The notes: generated by a model not told the origin, from the sequence alone. Counted from the first letter of the stretch, positions 15,766 through 25,277 are shown. The stretch: DNA of 64,000 bases from Cryptosporangium arvum DSM 44712 (GCF_000585375.1 NZ_KK073874.1:4681251-4745250), one strand, 5' to 3'. Translations and numbers: made by a program.

Positions 15766-16874
15766 CGATCCGGGTGGCGCAGTGGGCCACCGGCGCCGTC
15801 GGCAAGACGATCCTGCGCGGCATCCTCGACCGCCCCGACCTGGAGCTGGTCGCGCTGCTCGTCTACGGCGAGAAGAAGGTGGGCCGGGACGCCGGGGACA
15901 TCGCCCGGCGGGCACCGACCGGCGTGACGGCCACCCGCGACATCGCCGACGTGATCGCGGCCGCGCCGGACGTCGTCGTGCACGCGCCGCGTCTGCAGAT
16001 CCCGTACGAGAAGCACGACGCCGACCTGGTGCGCCTGCTGGAGGCCGGCATCAACGTCGTCACGACCGCCGGGCAGCACTTCCCGCGGGCCCACGGTTCC
16101 GCCCGCGAGCAGCTCTTCCTCGACGCGTGCCGGGCCGGCGGCAGCACGCTCTACGGCGTCGGCATCAGCCCCGGGGTGATCGGTGAGCGGCTCACGCTGG
16201 CGCTGACCGGCGCGAGCGTCACGCTGGACCGGATCACGATCGACGAGGTGCTCGACGCGCGCTCGATGCCCGACCCGGACTTCCTGTTCACGGTGATGGG
16301 CATGGGGTCGGACCCGGCGACGCTCGACGGGTCCGGGCCGCTGCCGACGCTCTACGGGCTGCTGTACCGGGAGACGATCGCGTACGTGTGCGCGCAGCTG
16401 GGCGTCGCGGTGGACGACATCGTGCCGGACCATCGCACCGTGCCCGCGCGGAGCGACCTGAGCGTCGCGGCCGGGACGATCGCGGCCGGCACGGTCGGCA
16501 CCACCGAGTGGCGGTGGCACGCGCTCGTCGGCGGGAAGCCGTTCCTGACGCTGGCGATCATCTGGACCTGCGAGCCGGACCGGCCCGAGTACGCCGGGCG
16601 CGACCACTGGCGGATCCACCTCGAGGGCAAGCCCGAGATGATCATGACCCTCAACCTGGTCGAACCCTCCGAGGAGGGCGTGCGCACGACCGCCGCCCAG
16701 TACGTCACCGCCGGCCCGGCGTTACGCGCGATCGAACACGTGGTCGCGGCGCCGCCGGGAATCTTCGCCGCCCCGGTGTTCGGCGCGTACGACGCGGCCC
16801 GGGCCCCGCAGGCCCGACCGGCCGCGGCGCCGGTTTCCGCGGCGCCGGTCTCCGCGGGGGAGGGGGCGCGATGA
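15762..16874 (+). CDS. NAD(P)-dependent dehydrogenase, DapB-fold (dihydrodipicolinate reductase N-terminal domain) family
   Basis: A 370-residue protein with a Rossmann N-terminal domain beginning RVAQWATGAVGKTILRGIL, as in dihydrodipicolinate-reductase-like and 2,4-diaminopentanoate dehydrogenase families. It is longer than true DapB (about 250-270) and lies far from lysine genes, so a catabolic oxidoreductase is more likely. The C-terminus ends in an Ala/Pro-rich tail with PVSA repeated twice. The ATG overlaps the SDR stop and its stop overlaps the next ligase start, both as ATGA. Relatives often sit beside acyl-CoA ligases in actinomycetes, but their reaction is mostly unknown. Confidence 0.75.
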   Translation: MTIRVAQWATGAVGKTILRGILDRPDLELVALLVYGEKKVGRDAGDIARRAPTGVTATRDIADVIAAAPDVVVHAPRLQIPYEKHDADLVRLLEAGINVVTTAGQHFPRAHGSAREQLFLDACRAGGSTLYGVGISPGVIGERLTLALTGASVTLDRITIDEVLDARSMPDPDFLFTVMGMGSDPATLDGSGPLPTLYGLLYRETIAYVCAQLGVAVDDIVPDHRTVPARSDLSVAAGTIAAGTVGTTEWRWHALVGGKPFLTLAIIWTCEPDRPEYAGRDHWRIHLEGKPEMIMTLNLVEPSEEGVRTTAAQYVTAGPALRAIEHVVAAPPGIFAAPVFGAYDAARAPQARPAAAPVSAAPVSAGEGAR

Positions 16875-18487
16875 CCACGGTGCTTCTTCCCACGCCGGCG
16901 GAGTACGCGGACCCGCACTACGCGCTGCACGCGGACGGCACCCGCGTCGAGCGGCTCGAGGACATCACCCGGCGGCGGGCGGCGGCGACGCCCACCGCGT
17001 CGGCCGTGCGCACCGGGACCGCGACCACGACGTACGCGGAACTGGACCGCGGGGCCAGCCGGGTGGCGAACGCGCTGATCGGCGCCGGGGTCGCGCCCGG
17101 CGACCGGGTCGCGTACCTGGGTGAGAACTCCGCGCAGTTCCTCGCGACCCTCTACGGCGCGAGCAAGGCCGGGGCGATCCCCACCGCGCTGAACTTCCGG
17201 CTGGCCCCGCCGGAGGTCGACTACATCCTGCGCGACGCCGAGCCGGCCGCGCTCGTGCTCGGCCGGGGCCACGAGCACCTGGCGCCGGCCGCTCTCGAGG
17301 CCGGCGTCCGCCTGGTGGCGACCCTCGCCGACCCTCCGGCGGGGAGCGACCCGGCGGTGGTGGGGTACGACGCCTGGGTCGCGGCGGCTGCCGACACGGA
17401 CCCGGGCTTCGCGCGCGACCCCGAGGACACCGCGCTGATGTTCTACACGTCGGGCACCACCGGTCACCCCAAGGGCATCGAGCTGACCGGCGCGAACCTC
17501 GGCCGGGCCGTCGCCGCGATGCACTACCTGCTGGAGCTCGACACCACCTCGGTGGCGCTGGCCCCGGTGCCGTTCTTCCACGTCTCCGGCCTGGGCCTGG
17601 CCCTGGTCGCGGCGATCAACGGCTCGGAGCTCCTGCTGCGCAACCCCACCTCCCCGGCCGACCTGTGCGTGATCCTGCAGGAGTACCGCGTCTCGCACGC
17701 GGTCGCGGTGCCCACCGTGATCCAGTTCCTGCTGACGCTGCCCGAGGTGCGCACCGGCGACTGGAGCGCGCTGAAGTACCTGGTCTACGGGGCTTCGCCG
17801 ATGCCGGAGCCGGTGCTGCGCGAAGCCACCGGGGTCTTCGGCTGCAAGTTCCTGCAGTCCTACGGGCTGACCGAGTCGACCGGCGGCGTCACGATGCTCA
17901 GCCCGGCCGATCACCGCGCCGCGCGCAAGCTGCGTTCGGTGGGGCAGCCGATGCCGAACGTCCCGGTGCGTGTCGTCGACCCGGTCACGTTGGAGGACGT
18001 GCCGCCCGGCGTCCGCGGCGAGGTGCTCATCGGTGGCGGTCACGTGATGCGCCGCTACTGGCGCAACCCGACCGCGACCGAGGCCGCGATCACCCCCGAC
18101 GGCTGGCTGCGTACCGGCGACGGCGGCTCGTTCGACGAGGACGGCTACCTCTACCTGCACGACCGTCTCAAGGACATGATCGTGTCCGGCGGCGAGAACG
18201 TGTACCCGGCCGAGGTGGAGAGCGTCCTCACCGGACACCCGTCGGTCGCGCACGTCGCGGTCGTCGGCGTGCCGTCGTCCCGGTGGGGCGAGACGCCGCT
18301 CGCGGTCGTCGTCCCCGCCGCCGGCCGGACCGTCGACGCCGCCGAGCTGATCGCCTGGGCCCGCGACCGGATGGCGCACTACAAGTGCCCGTCCGATGTC
18401 GTCCTCGTCGACGCCCTGCCGCTGACCGCGAGCGGGAAGGTACTGAAGACGTCTCTCCGTGGTCGCTACGGAGGCGCCCCCCGCTGA
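16871..18487 (+). CDS. AMP-dependent acyl-CoA synthetase/ligase
   Basis: A 538-residue ANL-superfamily ligase with the standard motif set: FYTSGTTGHPKGIELT, SYGLTESTGGV, WLRTGDGGSF, KDMIVSGGENVYPAEVE and the catalytic LTASGKVLKTSL end. It forms acyl-CoA via acyl-AMP. It is the fourth gene of the rightward operon, joined by ATGA overlap to the DapB-fold gene. Together with the two ligases at 6054 and 7902 it makes three ligases around one transporter. Length and motifs suit a medium-chain or aromatic acid, but this cannot be decided. Confidence 0.9.
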   Translation: MTTVLLPTPAEYADPHYALHADGTRVERLEDITRRRAAATPTASAVRTGTATTTYAELDRGASRVANALIGAGVAPGDRVAYLGENSAQFLATLYGASKAGAIPTALNFRLAPPEVDYILRDAEPAALVLGRGHEHLAPAALEAGVRLVATLADPPAGSDPAVVGYDAWVAAAADTDPGFARDPEDTALMFYTSGTTGHPKGIELTGANLGRAVAAMHYLLELDTTSVALAPVPFFHVSGLGLALVAAINGSELLLRNPTSPADLCVILQEYRVSHAVAVPTVIQFLLTLPEVRTGDWSALKYLVYGASPMPEPVLREATGVFGCKFLQSYGLTESTGGVTMLSPADHRAARKLRSVGQPMPNVPVRVVDPVTLEDVPPGVRGEVLIGGGHVMRRYWRNPTATEAAITPDGWLRTGDGGSFDEDGYLYLHDRLKDMIVSGGENVYPAEVESVLTGHPSVAHVAVVGVPSSRWGETPLAVVVPAAGRTVDAAELIAWARDRMAHYKCPSDVVLVDALPLTASGKVLKTSLRGRYGGAPR

Positions 18488-18506
18488 TCGTTGCGACGAT
18501 CGGGGC

Positions 18507-19079
18507 ATGACCGGCTACCTCACCGACCCGCCTGCCTCGGCGGAGGGCGACGCGCTCTTCGCCGAGGACGAGGCCGACCTCGGCTACGTGATGAACGCGA
18601 CGCGCCTCTGGGCCCACGACCCCGCCGCCGAACGCGCTCTCTTCGCGCTGATGGGGCAGGTGGCGGCCCCGGCGCTGGACCTCCGCCGCCGCGCGATCCT
18701 GGTCTCCGCGACCGCGTCGGCCTTCGGCGACCCGTACTGCTCGCTGGCCTGGGGCACCCGCCTGGCCCGGGTAGCCGGTGACGACGTGGCCGCCGCGGTA
18801 CTCACCGGCGACGACGCGGCCCTGCCGGCGCCGGAACGGGCGATGGCGGCCTGGGCCCGCCGCGTGGCCCGCGCCCCCCACGCCACGACCCCGGCCGACG
18901 TCGACGCTCTGCGCGGGGCCGGCTTCCCGGACGCGGAGATCTTCGCGATGACCGTCTTCATCGCCCTGCGCCTGGCCTTCTCCACCGTGAACAACGCCCT
19001 CGGCGCCACCCCCGACCCCGACCTGCACGCCGACGCCCCGGAGCCCGTCCGGGACGCGCTCCGGTCGCTCCGGCGGTAA
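18507..19079 (+). CDS. Carboxymuconolactone decarboxylase / AhpD-like protein
   Basis: A 190-residue all-helical protein resembling the CMD/AhpD superfamily. The core helix LRRRAILVSATASAFGDPYC carries one cysteine; the second redox Cys and the trailing His of AhpD-type sites are absent (SLAWG follows). That argues against peroxidase activity and for a non-redox or divergent member. The ATG at 18507 lies 19 bp after the ligase stop, so it probably closes the rightward operon. It ends 8 bp before the 3' end of the convergent NACHT gene. Confidence 0.65.
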   Translation: MTGYLTDPPASAEGDALFAEDEADLGYVMNATRLWAHDPAAERALFALMGQVAAPALDLRRRAILVSATASAFGDPYCSLAWGTRLARVAGDDVAAAVLTGDDAALPAPERAMAAWARRVARAPHATTPADVDALRGAGFPDAEIFAMTVFIALRLAFSTVNNALGATPDPDLHADAPEPVRDALRSLRR

Positions 19080-19087
19080 CGCCGCTA

Positions 19088-22000
19088 TCAGCTCCTGCTC
19101 AGAAACGACTCACGGTCCTCCGGCAACTGAACCAGCCCGGTGACCCGTCCGACATCGAGTATCTGATGGAGTGCCTCGACGGCGGTGAAGCGCTCCGATG
19201 GGCTCGACGCGGAGTCCACAGCGAGGTCACGAAGCCAGAGGCACTGATCGTGGCGAAGATCGTCACTCAGCCGCGCCTTCGCGAGGGCCAGTTCGCACCG
19301 CTCGTCGACGGTTGTTGCGAAATCATTTGGGACTCGTGAGATTGCGATGCGAGCCGGACCTGTCTCGGTGAGCTCGAATCGCATCAGCAACTCTAGTGCC
19401 AAGGCCCGATTCAGCGGAGTCGACGTAGAATCCGACGACATCTCGCCGAGGGCACGTCGAAGGGTCAAGCGGTGCGCGGGGGAACCGTCGTTCAGGATCC
19501 GCGCGGCCTGGCGCCGTGCTGCCGCCGGCACGGTGCTGTTGCGGACCAGGGTGCGCAGCGCGTCGTCGGCGGCGGGCCGATACCGAACGTCGGTAGCCGC
19601 GAGCGAGCGCAGAACACAGGCGCGGGTGAGGACGTCGAGGTCGCCGGCCGACGACAGTTCGCGAAGGAGGCGATGGCCTGATTCGCTGTGCGCACCGCCG
19701 ACTTCTTCGAGTGCGACCGCGGCCATCCAGCGTGCAACCGGCTCCTGCGCCGGATCGCGGGCCAGCGAAGACAGCAGCTGAGCTGCCGAGCTTCGGTGCT
19801 CGAGGCGCCACGTCCCACACGTGATGAGGGACTTGGCGGCGAATACACGCTGCTGACTCGGTGTGGATTCGACGGTCGCCAGCTGGAAGAGCTTTTCCGC
19901 CGCCGCATTGTCGTCGTCAAGATCGAGAGCGTCGAGTGTGCTCCACACCTCCGTGACTTCCCAGGGGTCGGCGGATGGCTCAGATGTGCAGGCCCGCAGG
20001 CTCTCTCGCGCCCGTGCGCGCCCGGCCGGCCCGTACCGCGCGAGCGTTTCAGCTGCAGCACGTCGCTCCCAGACCCGAATCTGTTTGTCCGCGGCCAAGT
20101 CATCCAAGAGGTTGAACGCGCTCGTGTTCTCGTAGCGCGAAAGCCTCATGAGGTTTTCGGACGCGTAGTGACGCTCCCAGCCGGGCGCAGCCGCATCCAG
20201 TGCGACTCTGGTGAGCGTCTCCCGTGCCGCTCGATACTGCGGCGGGTCCCCGCCGGAAATCTTCGCTGCGGCGGCCTGCAGCAGTCCGTGGGCGAGAGGC
20301 GATCGGAGCGAATCGCCACTGGCCCGGAGGAGTTCGAGCGCGAGAACGCGGGCGGAGGGGCCGAGTCGCGCGAGCGCATGGGCCGCGTCGCAACGATGCC
20401 ACGCGCGTAGGGACTCATCCCGGAGAATCGATGCCCAGGCCTCGATCGCGACGGGACGGGAATCGAGGCCGAAGTCGCTGAGCGCGGTGGCGGCACGTTT
20501 GCGTCCGTCGGCCTCTACCTTCGGGTTGGTCGCGAGACGGGAGAGTTCGCGTATCGCCCAGTCAAGTTGGGAACTGCCGAAGCGCGCGACGAAGCGAATG
20601 GCCCGCACGCGACATTGAGGAATTATGCTTACATCGCGAGTGATTTCCTTGATCGAACGGAGGGCCCGGTCGCGTGAGGCCCCGGGAAACCGCGCGAGGT
20701 GGATCGCTGCATCGACGCGAGTTTCGGCGCCGCATCGCGGGTCGACCGCGATTTCTTCGAGAACGGCGAGGGCAGTTTCGCGGTTGGCGCCGGGATAAGC
20801 GCAGAGATCCTGTGTCGACTCGAGTCGGTCGCGGCCGCCGAGCGTTGCATCGCTAACGATCGCGGCGAGTGCGCTCACGGAATGCGACCATCCGGCCTCG
20901 CCCCGGCTGGCGAGCGCTGAGATCGCGCGGCGCCGGGCAGTGGGAGGCAGGCTCTTGTCGTGGGCCAGCGTCGAAAGGCCCGTGATGAGCTCAGGGTCGG
21001 GAATCGTCCCGCCGCGGGTCAGGGTAGCTAGCGCCTCGATGCGGTCCTCTACCTGGGTACGTGGACTATCCGCTAGTTCACGTGCCACCGCAAGGGCACT
21101 GTCTCGGTAGCGGGGGCTGGTGCGAGCCAAGTCGCTCGCGGCATCGACCCGCACCGCGTCATTGGCGTGGGGGTGGACCAGCCTGCGGTGGAGAGCGTCC
21201 TCGACCGAACTCACGTCCTCTAGCGTCGCGTTGACGTCCGAGGAAAGGTATAGCGAGCCGGCTGGGAACTCCGCGCACCAGGTCTGGAATGCGATACCGA
21301 GTTCTGGGACCTCTCCCACATCCCAGTCAAATCCCCACCACAAGGATTCCGGCGGGTCCGTTGCGGCAATTCTGACGATGGCACTCCGGACGACCGCGCG
21401 AAGGGAACCTCCGATGCCGGCCATGTTGCCGAGAAGGAGCACTCCGAAATGAGTGACGTCTCCGTCGGACAAGGTGAGCGAGAGAATGTCTGTCGTGAAG
21501 GCCGGCTCGGCCAGCGTCCTTTTCACCAGCGCTGCGAGATCGTCTACCGGTACTTGGGGAAGCGTGGACAGTCTCTGCAGAGCCAGTAATCGCCGTACCC
21601 GTGGGGCGAACGGGTCAGTAGCGAGATCCGCCAGAATCTTATGAGCGACCCGCGATTGCGCCGGCCCGACGTCGGCGAGCAGATCGGCGGCGTGGAACCG
21701 TTGTTCGGTCGTGAGGACCGGGGAGGCGGCTCGTTGCTGTAACAAAGTGCCGGTCAAGGTCGCGAGGTCGGGTCGAGTCACCACCAGGGCGGCAGCGGCA
21801 AGCTCGATCTCCGAGTCGCTCGCGTCCACGTCCATCAAGGAACACTCGACCTGCGCCATCAGTTTGGCACTGATGTCCGGGCTGATCGCGACGACCACGG
21901 TGAAAGCGGCGATTCGCTCTTCGCGAGCCAACCACGTGTCGAGGAAAAGCCGCTCTAGCAATCGGGCCGCGTCGCTGGGATCAGCGTCCGTCCGCGCCAG

Positions 22001-25000
22001 CTCCTCTGCGGCTCGTCGTCGAGTCGCCGCTCTCGCTGTGGGCGACGCGGCGAGCCGGCGGTACTCCGCGATCGCGGAATCGGCGAATCGGGGGCCGAGC
22101 TCGGCGAGGTTGGAGGCCGCGGAGAGCTGCTCCGACGGCTCGACGCCGACGTCGGCGGCGATCTCACGAAGCAGGCCGGCGGCCGAGTGGCGGTAGGCAA
22201 CCCCGAGCGTTGCTAGCTCCCGTGCGATCTCGCGCCGATCATCGGCGGAAACAGCGGGATCGCTGGCGATGGACGCGATTTTGATGGCGGCGGCCGGTCG
22301 GTGCTCCGGCAGAATCCGTGCCGCAGCGGCGTGTGCGAGAGCGCGGTCGTCGGCTTGCGCGGCGCTATTCCGAGTGACGGCGAGCAGCAGGTCGGCCGCG
22401 CGTCGTCGGTAGTTCCCGCCGAGCGACGCGAGCTCGTCCGCGACGGTTCGACGATGCCATTCGGTCGCTGCGGCGTCAGTCGCGAGCTCAGTCAGTATCG
22501 CTCCAGCTTCGTCACGATAGCCAGACCCGAGCTTTGCCAAGGCGACCGCAGCATTCAGACGCGCGGGCACGTCGAAGGCCGATCCGGTCGCGCGCTCGCG
22601 CAACGCGTCCGCTGCGACGGCCCGCCCGTCGTCACCGAGCCGTGCCAGCTCTTCTGCCGCCGCTCGATGCTCGTAGCCGGTAGCTCTGCGGGCAACCTCA
22701 CTTAGTGTCTCTAACGCCCGTTCGCGCTCCGGTCCGCCGAAACGTCCGAGGACGGCGGCCGCGGTGTAGCGATAGTCCGACGGTTCGGAGGGACTGGTCC
22801 AGCCAATGAGCCGCTGCGTGAATTCGGCCCTCCGGTTAGGTAACCGCGTACGGAGCAGGTCGATGAATGCTATCCGGACCCCGATGGCAGCCTCTTCGCT
22901 CCGTGTCAGGGCGAGGAGTCGGTCGCGGACGACCGCATGCGCGGCAAGTGCTGCCACCGCGGGCACGGCATGGGTCAACCAGTCGCCTACCCGGACTCGG
23001 TCCTCGATCAGCTGCAGATAGCGGTCGCGCTGGAGGTCGGTCGCGGTCTTGGGTGCCTGCGTGAGTAGCCTGCCGGCGGCCAAGCGGTGCTTGCTGCTCC
23101 CTGCTTGGAGGCCGTCGATGAGCCCCGTCTGTTCGCCGCGTTCTCTCGCAAGTTCGAGATAGTGCACGAGTACACGAGTGCTGGGTTCGTCGGCCTGCAA
23201 CAACCCTCGAAGATGCTTGGCGCACTGTGCGTCTTGCGGTCGAAAGGGGCAGGACAACTGTTTGGCTTCGGCGGTCGCGGCCAGGTGCTCGGCGAAAGTC
23301 TGGTGGACGAATCGGAGTCGGCCGGCGTCCCAGGTGAGCAGTGAACCGTGCTGGAGCCACTCCACGAGAGCCGACTGCCATCCGAGCGGAAGACTGAGCT
23401 GCGGAAGCTCTGCGCGGAACAAATTCTCGGCGACGTCTAGCAGCGGCTCTTCGGCAGTGGTGTACGCGATCGCCAACGTCTCGAGAAGCTTGGTCCGATG
23501 CTCGTCCACCCACTGGGCCAACGCGGGGCAGTCACCGCCCAGATCGCGAAACGCGGCGAGCGCCGCCGCCTCCTCCGCGCGTCGGTGCGGACCGAATTGG
23601 CGGAAGTATTCCCTGTACAGCTCGTAGCGGCTGGCCGGAAGCGAATCGTTCGGGTGAGCCTCGAAGACGCGGGCTGCGATTTCGGCGAGCAGTGGCACGT
23701 TCAGCGTCGTCTCTAGGCCTGCCTGCCTTACCTGCGCCAAGAACTCGGCTGACGCCTGTGGGCGGTGCGGCCAGCGCTCGGTGGGGAAGCGCTTCTCCGC
23801 GAAGCGTACGAGTGAACCCTCGTCGAAGGGCTGGAGTTCGTAGAGGCCGACCTGGGCCCCTTGGAGCCGGTCGAGCTCTCCCGGCGGCAACGGGCGACTG
23901 GTGACAAATAGGTGTGTGCCGGTGTCCGACTGCGTCATCTGCACTGCGAGCAACTGCAACAGCTCCTCGCGATGTTCCTGTGAGGGAATCTCGTCGAGGG
24001 CGTCGACGACGATCCACCAGGGATGGCTGCCGACACGGCCGCCGAACAGTGACGCTGGTAAGGGCGCGGAGAGCAGCCGCCGGTACTCGTCGTCGACGGT
24101 GGCCGCTACGGCTTCCTCCCAGGGGCGATCGCGGTGGGCGACGAGCGAGCGTGCACTGATCAAGACGGGAATGGGTTGGGCCTGGCGGCTCTCGTGAGTA
24201 GCGAGTAAGGCGGTCGCCCGTTCGATGACGATGTGTCGGCCCAGCGTCGTCTTTCCGAGACCGGCCCTCCCTTCGATCACCAGGTGTTCGTGTCGGTCGA
24301 TCACGTCGTCGAACGGCTCGTCGAGGCCGGGCTGGCGGCGACGGGCATCCTCCAGCGGTCCGAATTCGGAACGGCCTGCTGCTTCGTCCCCCGGTCCGCG
24401 AGGTTCACGCGACTCGGTGGGAAGCCGCACCGACTGACGGACGTAGACACTCCCGAGCCCGATCGGAGAGGCGCCGCGGAGGGCACGCGGCAGCGTCTCG
24501 GCGTAGTGCAGCATTCGTCGTGCGAGTTCGAGCACGAGAGGGGGCAGCTCCTCGGGACCCGAGTCGTCATGTTCCTTGACCAGCTTTTCCGCGAGCAGTC
24601 GTAGCGCGTCGCATACGGCTGCTTCGAGCGCATCGTGCGTCGCGAACGTCCGGACGAGGCGTTCGCCCTCGCCTGAGACGCGGGCGAGGAAAGCCTCCTG
24701 CTTGTCGCCGTGATGACGGTTGGCACGAATCCAGGAGGCCGGCACCTGGGCGTCCTCGTCCAGGCGGAACGCCAGTCGTTTCATGCCCATAGTCCCCGCT
24801 GTCTCATACTCCAACTCCGTGTACGAGAGCCCCGAGCCGTCCGGCACGAGAGTGCCGTAGCGATAGCCGAGGAGTGTGACGTGGACATCGCATCCGCGGA
24901 CCCGGCTCACAGAGACCTCGGCCGTGGAGAGATCCTCGGCGTCGAAAATGCTCATCTCGACCGGTACATGGCCTGCTCTGACCACCCCCGCGCACGCGGC

Positions 25001-25081
25001 CGCCAGATAGCTGCGATCGTGCGGATGGCTACGAAGCTCGGTGGTGTGCGAAATGAACACCCGCCAAGGACGGTCGACCAT
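19088..25081 (-). CDS. DUF4062-NACHT-HEAT repeat STAND NTPase, putative defence/conflict protein
   Basis: A 1997-residue intact protein. Residues 7-95 form a DUF4062 domain (starting RVFISHTTELRSHP and containing GLSYTELEYE), a TIR-like fold often used as effector or adaptor in front of STAND ATPases. Residues about 265-600 are a NACHT module: P-loop GRAGLGKTT at 271-279, Walker B IVVDALDE at 357-364, VTSRP at 393-397 and the winged-helix end motif FVHQTFAEHLAA at 591-602. From about 620 to the end run roughly thirty HEAT-like helical repeats of 41-46 residues (pattern R-x2-AA-x2-LA-x2-G), expected to sense a ligand. Its DNA has far more A/T at third positions than neighbours, suggesting transfer. 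It stands alone, divergent from vanH. The defence role is inferred from architecture only. Confidence 0.85.
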   Translation of the reverse strand: MVDRPWRVFISHTTELRSHPHDRSYLAAACAGVVRAGHVPVEMSIFDAEDLSTAEVSVSRVRGCDVHVTLLGYRYGTLVPDGSGLSYTELEYETAGTMGMKRLAFRLDEDAQVPASWIRANRHHGDKQEAFLARVSGEGERLVRTFATHDALEAAVCDALRLLAEKLVKEHDDSGPEELPPLVLELARRMLHYAETLPRALRGASPIGLGSVYVRQSVRLPTESREPRGPGDEAAGRSEFGPLEDARRRQPGLDEPFDDVIDRHEHLVIEGRAGLGKTTLGRHIVIERATALLATHESRQAQPIPVLISARSLVAHRDRPWEEAVAATVDDEYRRLLSAPLPASLFGGRVGSHPWWIVVDALDEIPSQEHREELLQLLAVQMTQSDTGTHLFVTSRPLPPGELDRLQGAQVGLYELQPFDEGSLVRFAEKRFPTERWPHRPQASAEFLAQVRQAGLETTLNVPLLAEIAARVFEAHPNDSLPASRYELYREYFRQFGPHRRAEEAAALAAFRDLGGDCPALAQWVDEHRTKLLETLAIAYTTAEEPLLDVAENLFRAELPQLSLPLGWQSALVEWLQHGSLLTWDAGRLRFVHQTFAEHLAATAEAKQLSCPFRPQDAQCAKHLRGLLQADEPSTRVLVHYLELARERGEQTGLIDGLQAGSSKHRLAAGRLLTQAPKTATDLQRDRYLQLIEDRVRVGDWLTHAVPAVAALAAHAVVRDRLLALTRSEEAAIGVRIAFIDLLRTRLPNRRAEFTQRLIGWTSPSEPSDYRYTAAAVLGRFGGPERERALETLSEVARRATGYEHRAAAEELARLGDDGRAVAADALRERATGSAFDVPARLNAAVALAKLGSGYRDEAGAILTELATDAAATEWHRRTVADELASLGGNYRRRAADLLLAVTRNSAAQADDRALAHAAAARILPEHRPAAAIKIASIASDPAVSADDRREIARELATLGVAYRHSAAGLLREIAADVGVEPSEQLSAASNLAELGPRFADSAIAEYRRLAASPTARAATRRRAAEELARTDADPSDAARLLERLFLDTWLAREERIAAFTVVVAISPDISAKLMAQVECSLMDVDASDSEIELAAAALVVTRPDLATLTGTLLQQRAASPVLTTEQRFHAADLLADVGPAQSRVAHKILADLATDPFAPRVRRLLALQRLSTLPQVPVDDLAALVKRTLAEPAFTTDILSLTLSDGDVTHFGVLLLGNMAGIGGSLRAVVRSAIVRIAATDPPESLWWGFDWDVGEVPELGIAFQTWCAEFPAGSLYLSSDVNATLEDVSSVEDALHRRLVHPHANDAVRVDAASDLARTSPRYRDSALAVARELADSPRTQVEDRIEALATLTRGGTIPDPELITGLSTLAHDKSLPPTARRRAISALASRGEAGWSHSVSALAAIVSDATLGGRDRLESTQDLCAYPGANRETALAVLEEIAVDPRCGAETRVDAAIHLARFPGASRDRALRSIKEITRDVSIIPQCRVRAIRFVARFGSSQLDWAIRELSRLATNPKVEADGRKRAATALSDFGLDSRPVAIEAWASILRDESLRAWHRCDAAHALARLGPSARVLALELLRASGDSLRSPLAHGLLQAAAAKISGGDPPQYRAARETLTRVALDAAAPGWERHYASENLMRLSRYENTSAFNLLDDLAADKQIRVWERRAAAETLARYGPAGRARARESLRACTSEPSADPWEVTEVWSTLDALDLDDDNAAAEKLFQLATVESTPSQQRVFAAKSLITCGTWRLEHRSSAAQLLSSLARDPAQEPVARWMAAVALEEVGGAHSESGHRLLRELSSAGDLDVLTRACVLRSLAATDVRYRPAADDALRTLVRNSTVPAAARRQAARILNDGSPAHRLTLRRALGEMSSDSTSTPLNRALALELLMRFELTETGPARIAISRVPNDFATTVDERCELALAKARLSDDLRHDQCLWLRDLAVDSASSPSERFTAVEALHQILDVGRVTGLVQLPEDRESFLSRS

Positions 25082-25261
25082 TCAAGCCCCCAACGATCCT
25101 GAACCACTGCCCCCTTGGAGGGACAGTTTGGCGGAGTAGGCGGCTGCTGGATGGCTGTCCACGAGGATCTGGCAGGAACGGCGGGTCGACGACGACGTTC
25201 GCGGCAGTAGGGACTCCTCCAAGTGGTGAATGAGGACGGCCGCGGTCCGCCACGGTGCGGT

Positions 25262-25277
25262 TATCGCCGGGATATCC
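25262..25277 (+). promoter_or_regulatory. Candidate VanR box upstream of vanH
   Basis: TATCG at 25262 and TATCC at 25273 are spaced by 11 bp (one helical turn), ending 46 bp before the vanH ATG. OmpR-family response regulators bind tandem half-sites with this spacing. A matching TATCG-N6-TATCG occurs upstream of vanR at 29644. The vanH start itself lacks a purine-rich ribosome site. The rest of the 242-bp gap 25082-25323 shows nothing else I can assign. Confidence 0.35.

Noticed and set aside
15762-16874. Lysine-pathway dihydrodipicolinate reductase (dapB)
   Set aside because: It is about 100 residues too long and embedded in a catabolic operon; only the N-terminal fold matches.
16352-18508. 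Minus-strand frame of about 700 codons opposite the acyl-CoA ligase
   Set aside because: Translation is low-complexity and the opposite strand holds an intact ligase with all motifs.
19088-25081. Frameshift or pseudogene status of the NACHT gene because of its different composition
   Set aside because: The frame is uninterrupted over 1997 codons and the ATPase motifs are intact.
25106-25231. CTTGGAGG and its inverted copy CCTCCAAG in the gap before vanH, considered as transposon ends
   Set aside because: Only 8 bp match, flanks differ, and no transposase or target duplication is seen.
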